Below, piece by piece: positions 19,754 to 28,515 of a DNA stretch of 64,000 nt (position 1 is the first letter of the stretch; each line of letters starts with the position of its first letter). The notes under the pieces were generated by a model. That model searched no databases. It was given only the letters and a program-made list of their open reading frames with translations, and was not told where the DNA came from. The position numbers were made by a program, and so were the translations under genes. Where the stretch lies: positions 19,449 to 83,448 of the forward strand of contig NZ_CABFVH010000025.1 in the NCBI RefSeq assembly GCF_902141855.1, read 5' to 3'. Origin of the DNA: Methylobacterium dankookense. Lineage in GTDB: Bacteria; Pseudomonadota; Alphaproteobacteria; Rhizobiales; Beijerinckiaceae.

Positions 19754-20761
19754 TCAGGCGAGGGCCCGCGACCACGCGGCAAGCATCGCGCCCGTCTCGG
19801 ACGCCACCGCGTTCGCGACCCCGTCGAGCCGGAGCCGCTCCATCTCGCTGCGGTAGCGGCCGGGCGGCAGGCCGTAGGCGGCGCGGAAGGCACGGCTGCA
19901 ATGGCTCTCGCTGGTGAAGCCGTGATCGTAGGTCAGCGTGGTCACCGAGCGCGTCTCGCTCGGCCGCCCCAGCGCCGATCTCAGCCGCTCGAGGCGGCGG
20001 GTCAGGATATGGCGGGCGACGCCGCCGGACGCCGCGAACAGGCCGTAGAGCGTGGTGCGCGAGAGGGCGAGCGCGTCGGCGACGCGCTCCGGATCGAGCC
20101 GCGGATCGTGCAGGTGGGCCTCGATATAGGCCTCGGCCCGCTGGCGGCGCAGGTCGACCGCGACGTCGAGGGCGGATTCGGCGATGGAATCCGGTGCGCC
20201 GAACGCTCCTGCGAGCAGCTCGGCGAGAGCCCGCGAGGTCCGTCCGGCCGCCTCCGGCGACAGGGAGCCGGCGCGGCGGGCGAGCGATTCCATCAGGTCG
20301 GCGAGGAGCCCCGCCTCGGAGGCCGGCAGGATCTCGCCGTGGCGGCGGCGGGCGTCGGGCAGCACCGCCTCGACCACGTCGCGGGCGAGGCTGACGGTCA
20401 CGAAATGGGCTCCGTCCGCGCGGGTGCGCTGCGGCCGGGTCATGTCGAACAGGATCACGTCGCCCGGATTGAGCACGCGCTCGTTGCCGGGGCTGCCACC
20501 GTGGAACCGGCCGCTGCACAGGAGCTGGAGGGTGAAATGGTCGAACCCGTCGCGGCGGACCCGGGCGCCGTCGCGGCTGTGCATCACCCCGCCGAGGCGC
20601 CGGTCGAACACGATCACCCGGCCGAGCCGGTGCGCGTCCACGCGGGCCCGGAAGCGTTCCCCGGTGGCCGTCACGTCCGAGCCGCCGGCATACAACGTCC
20701 GGTATCCTTCGAAACCGCCGGCCTCTGCGCCGGAATCGAATGTAAAGGATTGGATCGGCAC
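19754..20761 (-). CDS. AraC-family transcriptional regulator
   Basis: A 335-residue regulator. The N-terminal ~200 residues are an AraC-binding-like domain (LQLLCSGRFHGGSPGNERVL, GDVILFDMTRPQRTRADGAH); the C-terminal ~100 residues hold the double helix-turn-helix domain, with DPERVADALALSRTTLYGLF and the second helix pair YDHGFTSESHCSRAFRAAYG then LPPGRYR. The effector is unknown. It lies immediately upstream of, and likely co-transcribed with, the MFS transporter; the simplest inference is that it controls that transporter. Start ATG 20761. Confidence 0.88.
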   Translation of the reverse strand: MPIQSFTFDSGAEAGGFEGYRTLYAGGSDVTATGERFRARVDAHRLGRVIVFDRRLGGVMHSRDGARVRRDGFDHFTLQLLCSGRFHGGSPGNERVLNPGDVILFDMTRPQRTRADGAHFVTVSLARDVVEAVLPDARRRHGEILPASEAGLLADLMESLARRAGSLSPEAAGRTSRALAELLAGAFGAPDSIAESALDVAVDLRRQRAEAYIEAHLHDPRLDPERVADALALSRTTLYGLFAASGGVARHILTRRLERLRSALGRPSETRSVTTLTYDHGFTSESHCSRAFRAAYGLPPGRYRSEMERLRLDGVANAVASETGAMLAAWSRALA

Positions 20762-21189
20762 CGGTCGAACCCGAAATCGCGATGCCCCAAGTCCCGGCGG
20801 GTTGAAGCTCGACCTTTCGGCTTATCCGCGTCCGGCAAATGACGCGCAAGTGTTCTCACGCGGACGTGAATTCACGGTTTCAAGGATTTACTGCGTACGA
20901 GACCGCGCAGCGTATCCGCCGGTGACGTGCGAGGATTCCATTTCGGTGGCCCGGGACCCCATCTTCGGGAACTCGGATGGCCGTGCCGCGCCCGAATGTT
21001 CCGCCCGCTTGAGAGAAAACTGGAGCCTCCGGGCTGGCCCATCGCGGCCAGGAGGCTTAGAACCCATCGATCGACCGGGCCGCCCGATACGCCGACCCTT
21101 CGGCCGTCGTCCCGCCCAACTTCTGCGCGATAGCTTGGCCGTGCAGGGCCAAGCCTTGCTTTGCCCCGCCGAGAACCCACCTTCGACCG
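20762..21189. other. Divergent intergenic region, AraC regulator / adenylate cyclase
   Basis: This 428-bp gap holds the divergent promoters. A slightly AT-richer stretch at about 20840-20900 (GTGAATTCACGGTTTCAAGG) is the best candidate for promoter or operator DNA; GTGAATTCAC is a perfect 10-bp palindrome. No coding sequence is supported. Confidence 0.4.
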
Positions 21190-22440
21190 ATGCTCGACGA
21201 GGACGCTCCGCGATCGCCACCGACCGCGCTGGCCGACGGGTCGGAGGCGGACGACGTCCCCTTCGGCGCGCTGCAGCCCTGCGTCGCCATCCGCGACTGG
21301 CTGCTCAGCGAGGGCGCGCGGCTGCCGCAGGCCAACGACCTGCTCTCGGGCCTCGCGCAGCGGCTCAACGCGATCGGCGTGCCGGTCGAGCGTGCCTCGA
21401 CAGCCATCGACACCCTGCACTCGGAATATTCCGGCATCGGTCGCGTCTGGACTGCGGAATCCGGCTCGACCGTGCGCCTGTTCCCGCACGGAGAGGTCTC
21501 GGAGAAGGCCTACCGGGCGAGTCCCTTCTTCACGGTGCACGAGAGCGGCGAGTGGCTGCTCCTCGACCTCGCCGAGACGTCCGATGACGCCTACGCGATC
21601 ATCCCGGAGCTGAAGGCCGACGGCTACACCCATTACGTGGTGGCGCCGCTCTTCTTCACCAACGGCACCCGCAACGGCATCACCTTCGCCACCCGCGCGC
21701 CCGAGGGTTTCCGCGACGAGGACATCGCGATCCTGCGCTTCGTCATGCCGGCGCTCGCCGCCGTGATGGAGATGCGCCTCGTCAACAAGCAGCTCGACCA
21801 CGTGCTGCGCATCTATGTCGGCGACGAGCCGCACCGGGCGATCCTCTCGGGCGACATCCGGCGCGGCCAGGTCAAGCGCATCCGCTCGGCGATCCTGTTC
21901 GCCGACATGCGCGACTACACCCGGATCTCCGCCGACATGACGCCCGAGGAGGCGGTCGACCTCCTCAATGTGTTCTTCGATTGCTTGGTGCCGCCGATCG
22001 AGCGCGAGGGTGGCGAGGTGCTGAAATATCTCGGCGACGGCCTGCTCGCGATCTTCCGCGAGCCCGGCGACGACCTCGGCGGCGCGGCCAAGGGCGCGCT
22101 GACGGCAGCCGAGACGGCGCTCGCGGCGCTCGAGGAGGCCAACGCCCTCCACCAGTTCACCGTGCCGGTGACGGCGGGCATCGCGCTCCACCATGGCGAG
22201 GCGGCCTACGGCAATGTCGGCTCCGGCGCGCGCCTCGACTTCACGGTGATCGGCCGCGACGTGAACCTCGCCAGCCGCCTCGCCCGGCTCAACCGCCTGC
22301 TCGGCGAGCCGCTGCTGATGTCGAAGCCCTTCGTGGATTTCCTGTGGGGCGACCCCGTCCTGATCGGCGAGCACGCCCTCGACGGGTTCCGCGAGCCGAT
22401 GGCGGTCTATCGTCCGCGCCCGCGCCCCCTGGCGTCTTGA
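21190..22440 (+). CDS. Class III adenylate/guanylate cyclase
   Basis: A 416-residue protein with a soluble N-terminal ~225-residue sensor region (no membrane segments; family not recognised) and a C-terminal class III cyclase domain. The catalytic part begins RSAILFADMRDYTRISADM at ~232 with both metal-binding aspartates (FAD and RDY). GGEVLKYLGDGLLAIF contains the substrate-specifying lysine, and LDFTVIGRDVNLASRLARLN supplies the transition-state Asn and Arg. The lysine and the aspartate in this pattern favour ATP, so cAMP synthesis is likely. The layout resembles the many rhizobial cytoplasmic cyclases. It ends just upstream of the TPP riboswitch but is functionally separate. Start ATG 21190. 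Confidence 0.88.
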   Translation: MLDEDAPRSPPTALADGSEADDVPFGALQPCVAIRDWLLSEGARLPQANDLLSGLAQRLNAIGVPVERASTAIDTLHSEYSGIGRVWTAESGSTVRLFPHGEVSEKAYRASPFFTVHESGEWLLLDLAETSDDAYAIIPELKADGYTHYVVAPLFFTNGTRNGITFATRAPEGFRDEDIAILRFVMPALAAVMEMRLVNKQLDHVLRIYVGDEPHRAILSGDIRRGQVKRIRSAILFADMRDYTRISADMTPEEAVDLLNVFFDCLVPPIEREGGEVLKYLGDGLLAIFREPGDDLGGAAKGALTAAETALAALEEANALHQFTVPVTAGIALHHGEAAYGNVGSGARLDFTVIGRDVNLASRLARLNRLLGEPLLMSKPFVDFLWGDPVLIGEHALDGFREPMAVYRPRPRPLAS

Positions 22441-22473
22441 CCTCGCGCCCGGCCGGGTCCACATCTCGGCCTG

Positions 22474-22584
22474 TTCCAGGGAGATCCCCGGCAAGGGGCT
22501 GAGAAACCGCTGGCACGCTCTTCGAGCATGCGGCGCGGAAATCCTTCGAACCTGATCCGGCTCATACCGGCGTAGGGATTGGAC
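22474..22584 (+). promoter_or_regulatory. TPP riboswitch (THI element)
   Basis: All conserved elements of the thiamine pyrophosphate aptamer are present: GGGAGATCCCC, GGGGCTGAGA, GAACCTGATC, the CCGGCTCATACCGG stem and CGTAGGGATT. TCCA (22475) and TGGA (22580) can close P1. It lies ~80 bp upstream of the thiO start and should repress thiOSG when TPP is plentiful. Confidence 0.96.
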
Positions 22585-22662
22585 CGCGGGCTCCGCAACG
22601 GAGCCACAGCTTCTCCGAAGCAAGGCCATCGATCCCTGCGGGCAGACGCGGAGATCTCGAGC

Positions 22663-23889
22663 GTGGCAACGAGCGCGGCATCCTGGCCCGCCTCCCCCAT
22701 CGGACAACGGCGCGGCCTCGGCGAAGCGGCGGCCGGCCTTGCCCTCCCCCAGCGCGCGGACGTGGCGATCGTCGGCGGCGGCCTGATCGGTCTCGCCGGC
22801 GCCTGGCGCCTCGCCCAGGCCGGGCTCTCGGTGGTCGTGGTGGAGCGCGACACGGTGGGCGCGGGCGCGAGCCTCGCCGCCACCGGCATGCTGGCGCCGG
22901 CGGCCGAGCACGAGCCTGGCTCCGACCTGCTCCTGCCGCTCGCCCTCGACTCGCTGGGGCGCTGGCCGGGCTTCCGCGACGACCTCCAGGCCGTGTCCGG
23001 CATCGGGATCGACTACCGGGAGGACGGCACCCTGGTCCTCGCCATCGGCCGCGACGAGGTCGACCGCCTGCGCTTCCGCTACGACCTGCAGCGCCGCTCG
23101 GGCGTCGCCGCGGAATGGCTCTCCGGCACGGAGGTCCGCCGCCGCGAGCCGACGCTCCGCCCCTCCGTCACCGCGGGCGTGCTCTGCCCGCTCGACCATC
23201 AGGTCGACCCGCGCCTCGTGATGGCGGCCCTCGCCGCCGCCTGCCGCGCGGCAGGCGTGACGGTCGTCGAGGATTGCGCCGCCACCGGGCTCGACTGGAC
23301 CAACGGCCGCGTCACCGGGCTTCACACCGCGCGCGGCACCGTCGCGGCGGGCACCGTGGTGCTGGCGAGCGGCGCCTGGAGCGGCGAGCGCGGCCTCTTG
23401 CCCGACCATCTCGCCCTGCCGGTGCGCCCGCTCAAGGGCCAGTCGATCGCCCTGCGCACCACGCGCCAGACCGGCACGCTCTCGCAGATGGTCTGGACCG
23501 AGCAGGTGCATATGGCGCCGAAGGGCGACGGGCACCTCATCGTCGGCGCGACGGTGGAGGATTGCGGCTTCCGGCCCGGCGTCACCGCGGGCGGGCTCTA
23601 TGCTCTTCTCGAAGGCGCGCGCCGCGTGCTGCCCGGCATCGAGGAGATGGCGGTCGAGGCGGTGTGGAGCGGCTACCGCCCCACATCGGACGACGACGCG
23701 CCGATCATCGACACCCTGGCCCCGGGCCTCGTCGCCGCAACCGGACATCATCGCAACGGCTACCTCCTGGCGCCCGTCACCGCGGACGCGGTGGCGACGC
23801 TGCTGACCACGGGCGCGCTTCCCGACGTGGCGCGCCCCTTCACCCTGGCGCGCTTCCGGCGCGAGGAGACCACGAGGGCCTCCGCATGA
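22663..23889 (+). CDS. thiO: Glycine oxidase ThiO (FAD-dependent)
   Basis: A 408-residue flavoprotein that oxidises glycine to iminoglycine for the thiazole branch of thiamine synthesis. The dinucleotide-binding motif VAIVGGGLIGLAGAWRLAQA is near the N-terminus with VVVVERDTVGAGAS following. GMLAPAAEHEPGSD and the C-terminal SGYRPTSDDDAPIIDTL and ATGHHRNGYLLAPVTADAV are typical of the DAO/ThiO family. GTG 22663, with GGAG upstream, was chosen because earlier in-frame starts lie inside the riboswitch. The stop overlaps the thiS start (ATGA). Confidence 0.93.
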   Translation: MATSAASWPASPIGQRRGLGEAAAGLALPQRADVAIVGGGLIGLAGAWRLAQAGLSVVVVERDTVGAGASLAATGMLAPAAEHEPGSDLLLPLALDSLGRWPGFRDDLQAVSGIGIDYREDGTLVLAIGRDEVDRLRFRYDLQRRSGVAAEWLSGTEVRRREPTLRPSVTAGVLCPLDHQVDPRLVMAALAAACRAAGVTVVEDCAATGLDWTNGRVTGLHTARGTVAAGTVVLASGAWSGERGLLPDHLALPVRPLKGQSIALRTTRQTGTLSQMVWTEQVHMAPKGDGHLIVGATVEDCGFRPGVTAGGLYALLEGARRVLPGIEEMAVEAVWSGYRPTSDDDAPIIDTLAPGLVAATGHHRNGYLLAPVTADAVATLLTTGALPDVARPFTLARFRREETTRASA

Positions 23890-24098
23890 ACCTGCTGATC
23901 AACGGCGAGCCCCGAACCGCCGAGGCCGACACCGTCGAGGCCCTGTTCCGGGCCGAAGCCGAGGAGACGGGCATCGAGAGCCCGGAGGGCATCGCCATCG
24001 CCTTGAACGGGCGCGTCGTGCGCCGCCGCGACTGGGCCGGGACGCCCGTCAGCGAGGGCGACCGCGTCGAGATCGTCCGCGCCATGCAAGGAGGTTGA
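23886..24098 (+). CDS. thiS: Sulfur carrier protein ThiS
   Basis: A 70-residue ubiquitin-like sulfur carrier. It ends in the required Gly-Gly (AMQGG), which is adenylated and thiocarboxylated before sulfur transfer to ThiG. MNLLINGEPRTAEADTVEAL and GIAIALNGRVVRRRDW match the family. It overlaps thiO by 4 bp and precedes thiG by 2 bp, so the three are translated as one unit under TPP riboswitch control. Confidence 0.95.
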   Translation: MNLLINGEPRTAEADTVEALFRAEAEETGIESPEGIAIALNGRVVRRRDWAGTPVSEGDRVEIVRAMQGG

Positions 24099-24100
24099 GC

Positions 24101-24907
24101 ATGAGCGACACGCAGATTGTCACGCCGCTCCGCGCGGATGCCGAGGACACCCTGGAGATCGCGGGCGTGCGGCTCGCCTCGCGCCTGTTCATCGGCAGTG
24201 CCGGCTATCCGAGCCAGGCGATCCTGCGCGACGCGGTCCAGGCGAGCGGCGCCGATATCGTCACCGCCTCGATCCGACGGGTTTCGCTGCAGGGCCACGG
24301 CTCGGACACGGTGCGCATCCTCAAGGGCAAGCGCTTCCTGCCGAACACCGCCGGCTGCGAGACGGCGCGGGACGCGATCATGACGGCCGAGCTCGCCCGC
24401 GAGGCGCTCGACACCAACTGGATCAAGGTCGAGGTGATCGGCGACCGCGAGACGCTCTATCCGGACGTGGCCGAGCTGATCGAGGCCTGCCGCCACCTCG
24501 TGGACGACGGCTTCGTGGTGCTGCCCTATTGCAACGACGACCCGATCGTCTGCCAGCGGCTGGAGGATATCGGCTGCGCCGCGGTGATGCCGATGGGCTC
24601 GTTGATCGGCTCGGGCATGGGCGTGGCGAACCCCGCCAATCTCGAGCTGATCTGCCGCCGGGCCAAGGTGCCGGTCGTGGTCGATGCCGGGATCGGCACG
24701 GCCTCGGACGCGGTGATCGCGATGGAGCTCGGCGCCTCGGCCTGCCTGATCAACACGGCGGTGGCCAAGGCCGACGACCCCGTCCGCATGGCCCGCGCCA
24801 TGCGCCGCGCGGTGGAGGCCGGCCGCGACGCGTACCTCGCCGGGCGCATCCCCCGCCGCGGCCGGGCCGAACCGTCGAGCCCGCAGCTCGGGCTGGTCGG
24901 CTCGTAG
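24101..24907 (+). CDS. thiG: Thiazole synthase ThiG
   Basis: A 268-residue TIM-barrel enzyme that forms thiazole phosphate from deoxyxylulose phosphate, iminoglycine and ThiS thiocarboxylate. The barrel shows SRLFIGSAGYPSQAILRDAV, IVTASIRRVSL, the Schiff-base lysine in TNWIKVEVIGD, AAVMPMGSLIGSGMGVANPA and VVVDAGIGTASDAVIAMELG. Length and C-terminus (AEPSSPQLGLVG) are normal. Start ATG 24101; a TTG two codons upstream overlaps thiS and is less likely. A hairpin lies 21 bp after the stop. Confidence 0.96.
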   Translation: MSDTQIVTPLRADAEDTLEIAGVRLASRLFIGSAGYPSQAILRDAVQASGADIVTASIRRVSLQGHGSDTVRILKGKRFLPNTAGCETARDAIMTAELAREALDTNWIKVEVIGDRETLYPDVAELIEACRHLVDDGFVVLPYCNDDPIVCQRLEDIGCAAVMPMGSLIGSGMGVANPANLELICRRAKVPVVVDAGIGTASDAVIAMELGASACLINTAVAKADDPVRMARAMRRAVEAGRDAYLAGRIPRRGRAEPSSPQLGLVGS

Positions 24908-25228
24908 CGCGCGCTCTCGAGGCGGCATTGGTCCGACGCAAGGATGCGCGTCGGACCAGGACGATGCCTCCTCGGATGACCCTGGGGTAGAATACCGGGA
25001 TCGGAAACCGGCCCTCCGGGGGCGGCGTTTGGTAGCAGAGGCCTTGAGGACGCTCACGCTTTCGTGAAACAGCGGGCCATGCCCGCATGCGCCCCGCCGG
25101 CCAGGGAACCGGTCCGGCACCGGCGGCATGTCCGAGCGGGGAGCCTGTCCGTGCAAGGACCGTCCACATAAGGACTTTCCGCGCAGGGGCTTGGAGCCGC
25201 AGCCATCCGCCGAGGGGAATGCCGGTCC
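24908..25228. other. Gap between thiG and the ThiE-like gene
   Basis: A 321-bp gap containing the hairpin at 24929-24958 and otherwise no supported gene. A promoter for the ThiE-like gene presumably lies in its right half, but none is obvious. Confidence 0.4.
24929..24958 (+). terminator. Hairpin after thiG
   Basis: TGGTCCGACGC and GCGTCGGACCA form a perfect 11-bp stem with an 8-base loop (AAGGATGC). There is no U-run after it, but its position suggests the end of the thiOSG transcript. The ThiE-like gene begins 270 bp further on. Confidence 0.65.
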
Positions 25229-25933
25229 GTGAACGAGAGCGAGCCAGAACAGCGGGCGCGATCCGCGTCCCGCATGGCGGTCGGGCGCCGCTCCGGCCTC
25301 CCCGGCCCCCTCCTCCTCGTCACCGACCGGCTCGGTCATCTCCGGAACGACCAGGCCCTGCCGCTCGTCGAGACGGTGGCGGCCTTCCTCGATGCGGGCG
25401 GGTCCTGGGTCTGGTTCCGCGACCGCGACCTGCCGCCGGACGAGCGGCGGCGCCTCGGCGAGCGCGTCGCGGAGCGCGTCTTCGCGGAGGGCGGCACGCT
25501 CACGGTCGGCGGCGACATCGACCTCGCCGCGCAGCTCGGCGCGGATGGGGTGCATCTCGCCGGCAACCAGGCCGACCGGATCGGGCAGGCGCGCGAGCGG
25601 CTCGGCGATGGGGCGCTCATCGGCATCTCCGCCCACGGCGCCGCGGAGCTGGCCGCGACGGCAGCCCAGGGGGCCGATTACGCCACCCTCAGCCCGATCT
25701 TCGCGAGCGCGAGCAAGCCGGGCTACGGCCCTCCCCTCGGCCTGGAGGCGATCCGAGCGGCTGCCGCGACGGGGCTGCCGGTGGTGGCGCTCGGCGGCAT
25801 CGCGGCCGATACGGCCGGAGCCTGCCGCGCGGCGGGCGCCGCGGCCTGCGCCGTGATGGGCGCCCTGACGGCGGCCGCCGATCCCGCTGCCGAGACCCGG
25901 CTTCTGCTGACGGCCTGGCACGGGGCGCGATAG
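25229..25933 (+). CDS. ThiE/TenI-family protein (thiamine phosphate synthase-like)
   Basis: A 234-residue (beta-alpha)8 protein of the thiamine phosphate synthase/TenI family. It shows GPLLLVTDRLGH, a WVWFRDRDLP strand where ThiE has the xxxREK segment, ADGVHLAGNQADRIGQ, GISAHGAAELA, ADYATLSPIFASASKPGYGP and LPVVALGGI. The GQxD(L/V) metal-binding motif of true ThiE is replaced by AGNQAD, so it may be a TenI-like thiazole tautomerase or an altered synthase. GTG 25229 is used; ATG 25274 would remove 15 non-conserved residues. Context after thiOSG supports a thiamine role. Confidence 0.78.
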   Translation: MNESEPEQRARSASRMAVGRRSGLPGPLLLVTDRLGHLRNDQALPLVETVAAFLDAGGSWVWFRDRDLPPDERRRLGERVAERVFAEGGTLTVGGDIDLAAQLGADGVHLAGNQADRIGQARERLGDGALIGISAHGAAELAATAAQGADYATLSPIFASASKPGYGPPLGLEAIRAAAATGLPVVALGGIAADTAGACRAAGAAACAVMGALTAAADPAAETRLLLTAWHGAR

Positions 25934-26647
25934 CGCGGACGCCCGGCCCCGATCCCGCCCCGCCGGGATGAGGTCTCCCACCCGCCGCATGAGGCCTCCA
26001 TGCGCCTTCGGCTCCGCGCGCCTGGTGACGCCGGAGGCTTGGCCGGAGAGGGAGACGCGGGACGCCGCGGACCCCTGAACTGATTTGCGCAAACCCCGGC
26101 TCCCCGGCGTCCCGCGGATGAGAGAGGCGTCCGGCCCGGTCTCCCCCGATTTGAGCGTCGCGGTTTCTTGGATCCCCGCCTGCATCGACCCCGACCTCGG
26201 ATGGCCTGGTATCGGGGTTGGTCCCGCGACGCGGTGCGTCCCCCATCCCAGCCTCGTCCTCGGCAGACGTAACGTGTCCTGCACCCGGCCTCGTATTGGG
26301 CCCGGCATCGGTTCCTCGACCTGCAGGCCGGACTGTCGGCGCTGTCCCGTGTTCGTCCGGGCTGGCGCCGAGAACGGCCCTGTGTCGCGCAGAGGCGCCC
26401 GGGGCACCGGCTGACCGGCCGGCGACGCGGGAACCGCCGCGCTGTCCTGGTCCTTGCCGGCGGTCATCCGGCTCGGGCTCCCTGCTCACGGCGCGGCGGG
26501 TTGCAGGACCCGTCGCGCCGCGGGACAGCGCGTGGGGAGCTGCGTACGTGTTTTGTTCTCGCACGTCAAGCTTATTGTCATAGACTGGGCCCGCTCTCCT
26601 CTCCGTTGCGGGGGGGCCCAGGGGTGGGGATGGGGCAGGAATGAGCC
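25934..26647. other. 714-bp stretch with no supported gene
   Basis: No frame here has family resemblance; the open frames on both strands are Arg/Pro/Gly-rich and read through from neighbouring genes. The stretch contains TTGACG (reverse strand, about 26569) 17 bp from a TACGCA, a promoter-like pair directed leftwards into the gap, and an ATG at 26467 with GGGAG upstream. It could carry a small RNA or an orphan gene, but the evidence is weak. Confidence 0.35.
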
Positions 26648-27052
26648 TCACGGTGCACCCGCCCCTCCGTCGGCATCCTCCATCTGCGATGGCGTGATCC
26701 AGAGCCCATCCTCCGCCACCTCCACCGGGACCACATGCAGGGGCCGGAACGACCAGCCCGGCGAAACCGCGCCGGTGTCGAGGTCGAAGGAGGCGAGGTG
26801 CCGGGGGCAGAGCAACCGGCCGGCGGCGCAGCGGCCGAGGGCGAGGTCGGCGCCCTCGTGCGGGCAGGCCCGCTCCGCCGCGACGAGCCCGTTCCCGTGG
26901 CGGACGAGGACCAGATGGAGCCCGCCCGCGGCGACCGGCATCAGGTCGCGGTCGCCGAGGAGGTCGGGCGGCCCGAGGCGGATCCGGGCCGGCCGGGCCG
27001 CCTCAGCCGCCGAGATAGGCTTCCCGCACATGCGGATCGGCGATGAGGGCAT
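26648..27052 (-). CDS. Rieske [2Fe-2S] ferredoxin-like protein
   Basis: A 134-residue soluble Rieske protein. The cluster ligands are intact: ACPHEGADLALG (Cys, His), then after 16 residues LLCPRHLASFDLDTG (Cys, His). It has the length of an electron-transfer Rieske ferredoxin or the N-terminal domain of an oxygenase without its catalytic part. ATG 27052 overlaps the 3' end of livF by 50 bp but is preceded by a good GGAGGG ribosome site; ATG 27031 is an alternative. As the last gene of the Mo-hydroxylase/Liv operon, it could be an electron carrier for that pathway, though no partner oxygenase is encoded here. Confidence 0.82.
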   Translation of the reverse strand: MPSSPIRMCGKPISAAEAARPARIRLGPPDLLGDRDLMPVAAGGLHLVLVRHGNGLVAAERACPHEGADLALGRCAAGRLLCPRHLASFDLDTGAVSPGWSFRPLHVVPVEVAEDGLWITPSQMEDADGGAGAP

Positions 27053-27707
27053 GGCCCGTACCCTCCAGCACGATCCGGCCGGTCTCGATCAGGTAGGCGT
27101 GGTCGCAGAGTTCCAGGGCCGCGAAGGCGTTCTGCTCGACGAGCAGCACGGTGGTGCCCGCGTCGCAGATCGCGCGGATCACCGCGAACATGCGCTCGAC
27201 GATGTTCGGGGCGAGGCCGAGCGAGGGCTCGTCGAAGAGGACGAGCTTCGGGCGCGCCATCAGGGCCCGGCCGATCGCGAGCATCTGCTGCTCGCCGCCC
27301 GACAGGGTGCCGGCGGCCTGGTGGCGCCGCTCGGCGAGGCGCGGGAACTCGCCGTAGATGCGTTCCAGGTCGGCGGCGATGCCGGCCCGGTCGCGGCGCA
27401 GATAGGCGCCCATGGCGAGGTTCTCGGCGACGCTCATCTGTGGGAAGACGCGCCGCCCCTCCGGGCAATGGGCGATGCCGGCGGCGAGGATGCGGCGGGG
27501 CTCGGCGCCCGCGATGTCGCGGCCCTCGAACCGGATCGCGCCGGAGCGGGCGGGCACGAGGCCGGAGATCGCCCGGAGCGCCGTCGACTTGCCGGCGCCG
27601 TTCGCGCCGACGAGGGCGACGAGCTGGCCCTCGCGCACGTCGATGCTGAGGCCCTTGAGCGCGGTGACGTGGCCGTAGCCGCAGACGAGGTCGCGGATCT
27701 CAAGCAT
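27003..27707 (-). CDS. livF: Branched-chain-type amino acid ABC transporter ATPase LivF
   Basis: A 234-residue ABC ATPase. Walker A is GANGAGKST, the signature is LSGGEQQMLAIGRALMARPK, and Walker B is LVLFDEPSLGLAPNIVE followed by the switch histidine region. MLEIRDLVCGYGHVTALKGL is the usual LivF start. It overlaps livG by 8 bp and powers the LivHM permease together with LivG. The imported substrate is probably not leucine but the catabolic substrate of the adjoining genes. Confidence 0.93.
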   Translation of the reverse strand: MLEIRDLVCGYGHVTALKGLSIDVREGQLVALVGANGAGKSTALRAISGLVPARSGAIRFEGRDIAGAEPRRILAAGIAHCPEGRRVFPQMSVAENLAMGAYLRRDRAGIAADLERIYGEFPRLAERRHQAAGTLSGGEQQMLAIGRALMARPKLVLFDEPSLGLAPNIVERMFAVIRAICDAGTTVLLVEQNAFAALELCDHAYLIETGRIVLEGTGHALIADPHVREAYLGG

Positions 27708-28515
27708 GGGCAGCCTCCTGAACCTCCGCGGCGGCCCGGCGCGCGGCGCTGCCCTGGCCGAGATAGGCCGCGATCACCGCCGGATCGCTGCGGATCCGCT
27801 CCGGCGGCCCCTCGGCGATCAGGCGGCCGTAATTGAGCACGACGATGCGGTCGGAGACCTCCATCACCATCGGCATGTCGTGCTCGACGAGCAGGATGGT
27901 GACGCCCCGCTCCCGGATCTGCCGGATCAGCCGCACGAAGACCCGCGTCTCCGAGGCGTTCATCCCCGAGACCGGCTCGTCGAGGAGGAGCATGGCGGGC
28001 TCGGTGGCGAGCGCCAGGGCGACCCCGACGAGGCGCTGCTCGCCATAGGCGAGCGAGCCGGCCTTCTCCTGCGCCCGCGCCGAGAGGCCGACCCAGTCGA
28101 GCAGCGCCTCGGCGCGCTCCCGCAGCCGCCGCTCGCTCGCCCCCGCCCGGCCGAGGAGCGCGTCGAGGATCGGCGCGCGGCTGAGGGCGGCGCCCTGGCG
28201 GTGCAGGCCGATCATCACGTTGTCGAACACCGTGTCGTCGGGGAAGACGCTGGTGCGCTGGAAGGTGCGGGCGAGGCCGAGCCGCGTGATCTCGTGCGGC
28301 TGGAGACCCTTGAGGCCGGTGCCGCGGAAGCGGACCTCGCCCTGGCTCGGCTTGAGGAAGCCCGTCATCACGTTGAAGGCGGTGGTCTTGCCCGCCCCGT
28401 TCGGGCCGATCAGGCTGACGATCTCGCCCTGCGCCACGTCGAAATGCAGGTCGGCGATGGCGACGAGGCCGCCGAAGCGCACGCCGACATGCTCGACCGA
28501 GAGGATCGCGCTCAT
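27700..28515 (-). CDS. livG: Branched-chain-type amino acid ABC transporter ATPase LivG
   Basis: A 271-residue ABC ATPase: Walker A GPNGAGKTT, LivG-specific GLARTFQRTSVFPDDTVFDN, signature LAYGEQRLVGVALALATEP (a variant lacking LSGG) and Walker B MLLLDEPVSGMNASE, plus ILLVEHDMPMVMEVSDRIVV. Length is typical of LivG, which is longer than LivF. The signature LSxGxQ reading LAYGEQ is common in this subfamily. Start ATG 28515 overlaps livM by 4 bp. Confidence 0.93.
   Translation of the reverse strand: MSAILSVEHVGVRFGGLVAIADLHFDVAQGEIVSLIGPNGAGKTTAFNVMTGFLKPSQGEVRFRGTGLKGLQPHEITRLGLARTFQRTSVFPDDTVFDNVMIGLHRQGAALSRAPILDALLGRAGASERRLRERAEALLDWVGLSARAQEKAGSLAYGEQRLVGVALALATEPAMLLLDEPVSGMNASETRVFVRLIRQIRERGVTILLVEHDMPMVMEVSDRIVVLNYGRLIAEGPPERIRSDPAVIAAYLGQGSAARRAAAEVQEAAHA

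Noticed and set aside
23840..26467. A reverse-strand frame starting at ATG 26467 with a GGGAG site and an upstream promoter-like pair
   Set aside because: It runs through the ThiE-like and thiG genes in antisense and shows no family resemblance. Only the first ~170 codons are outside known genes, and their composition is Arg/Pro/Gly-rich.
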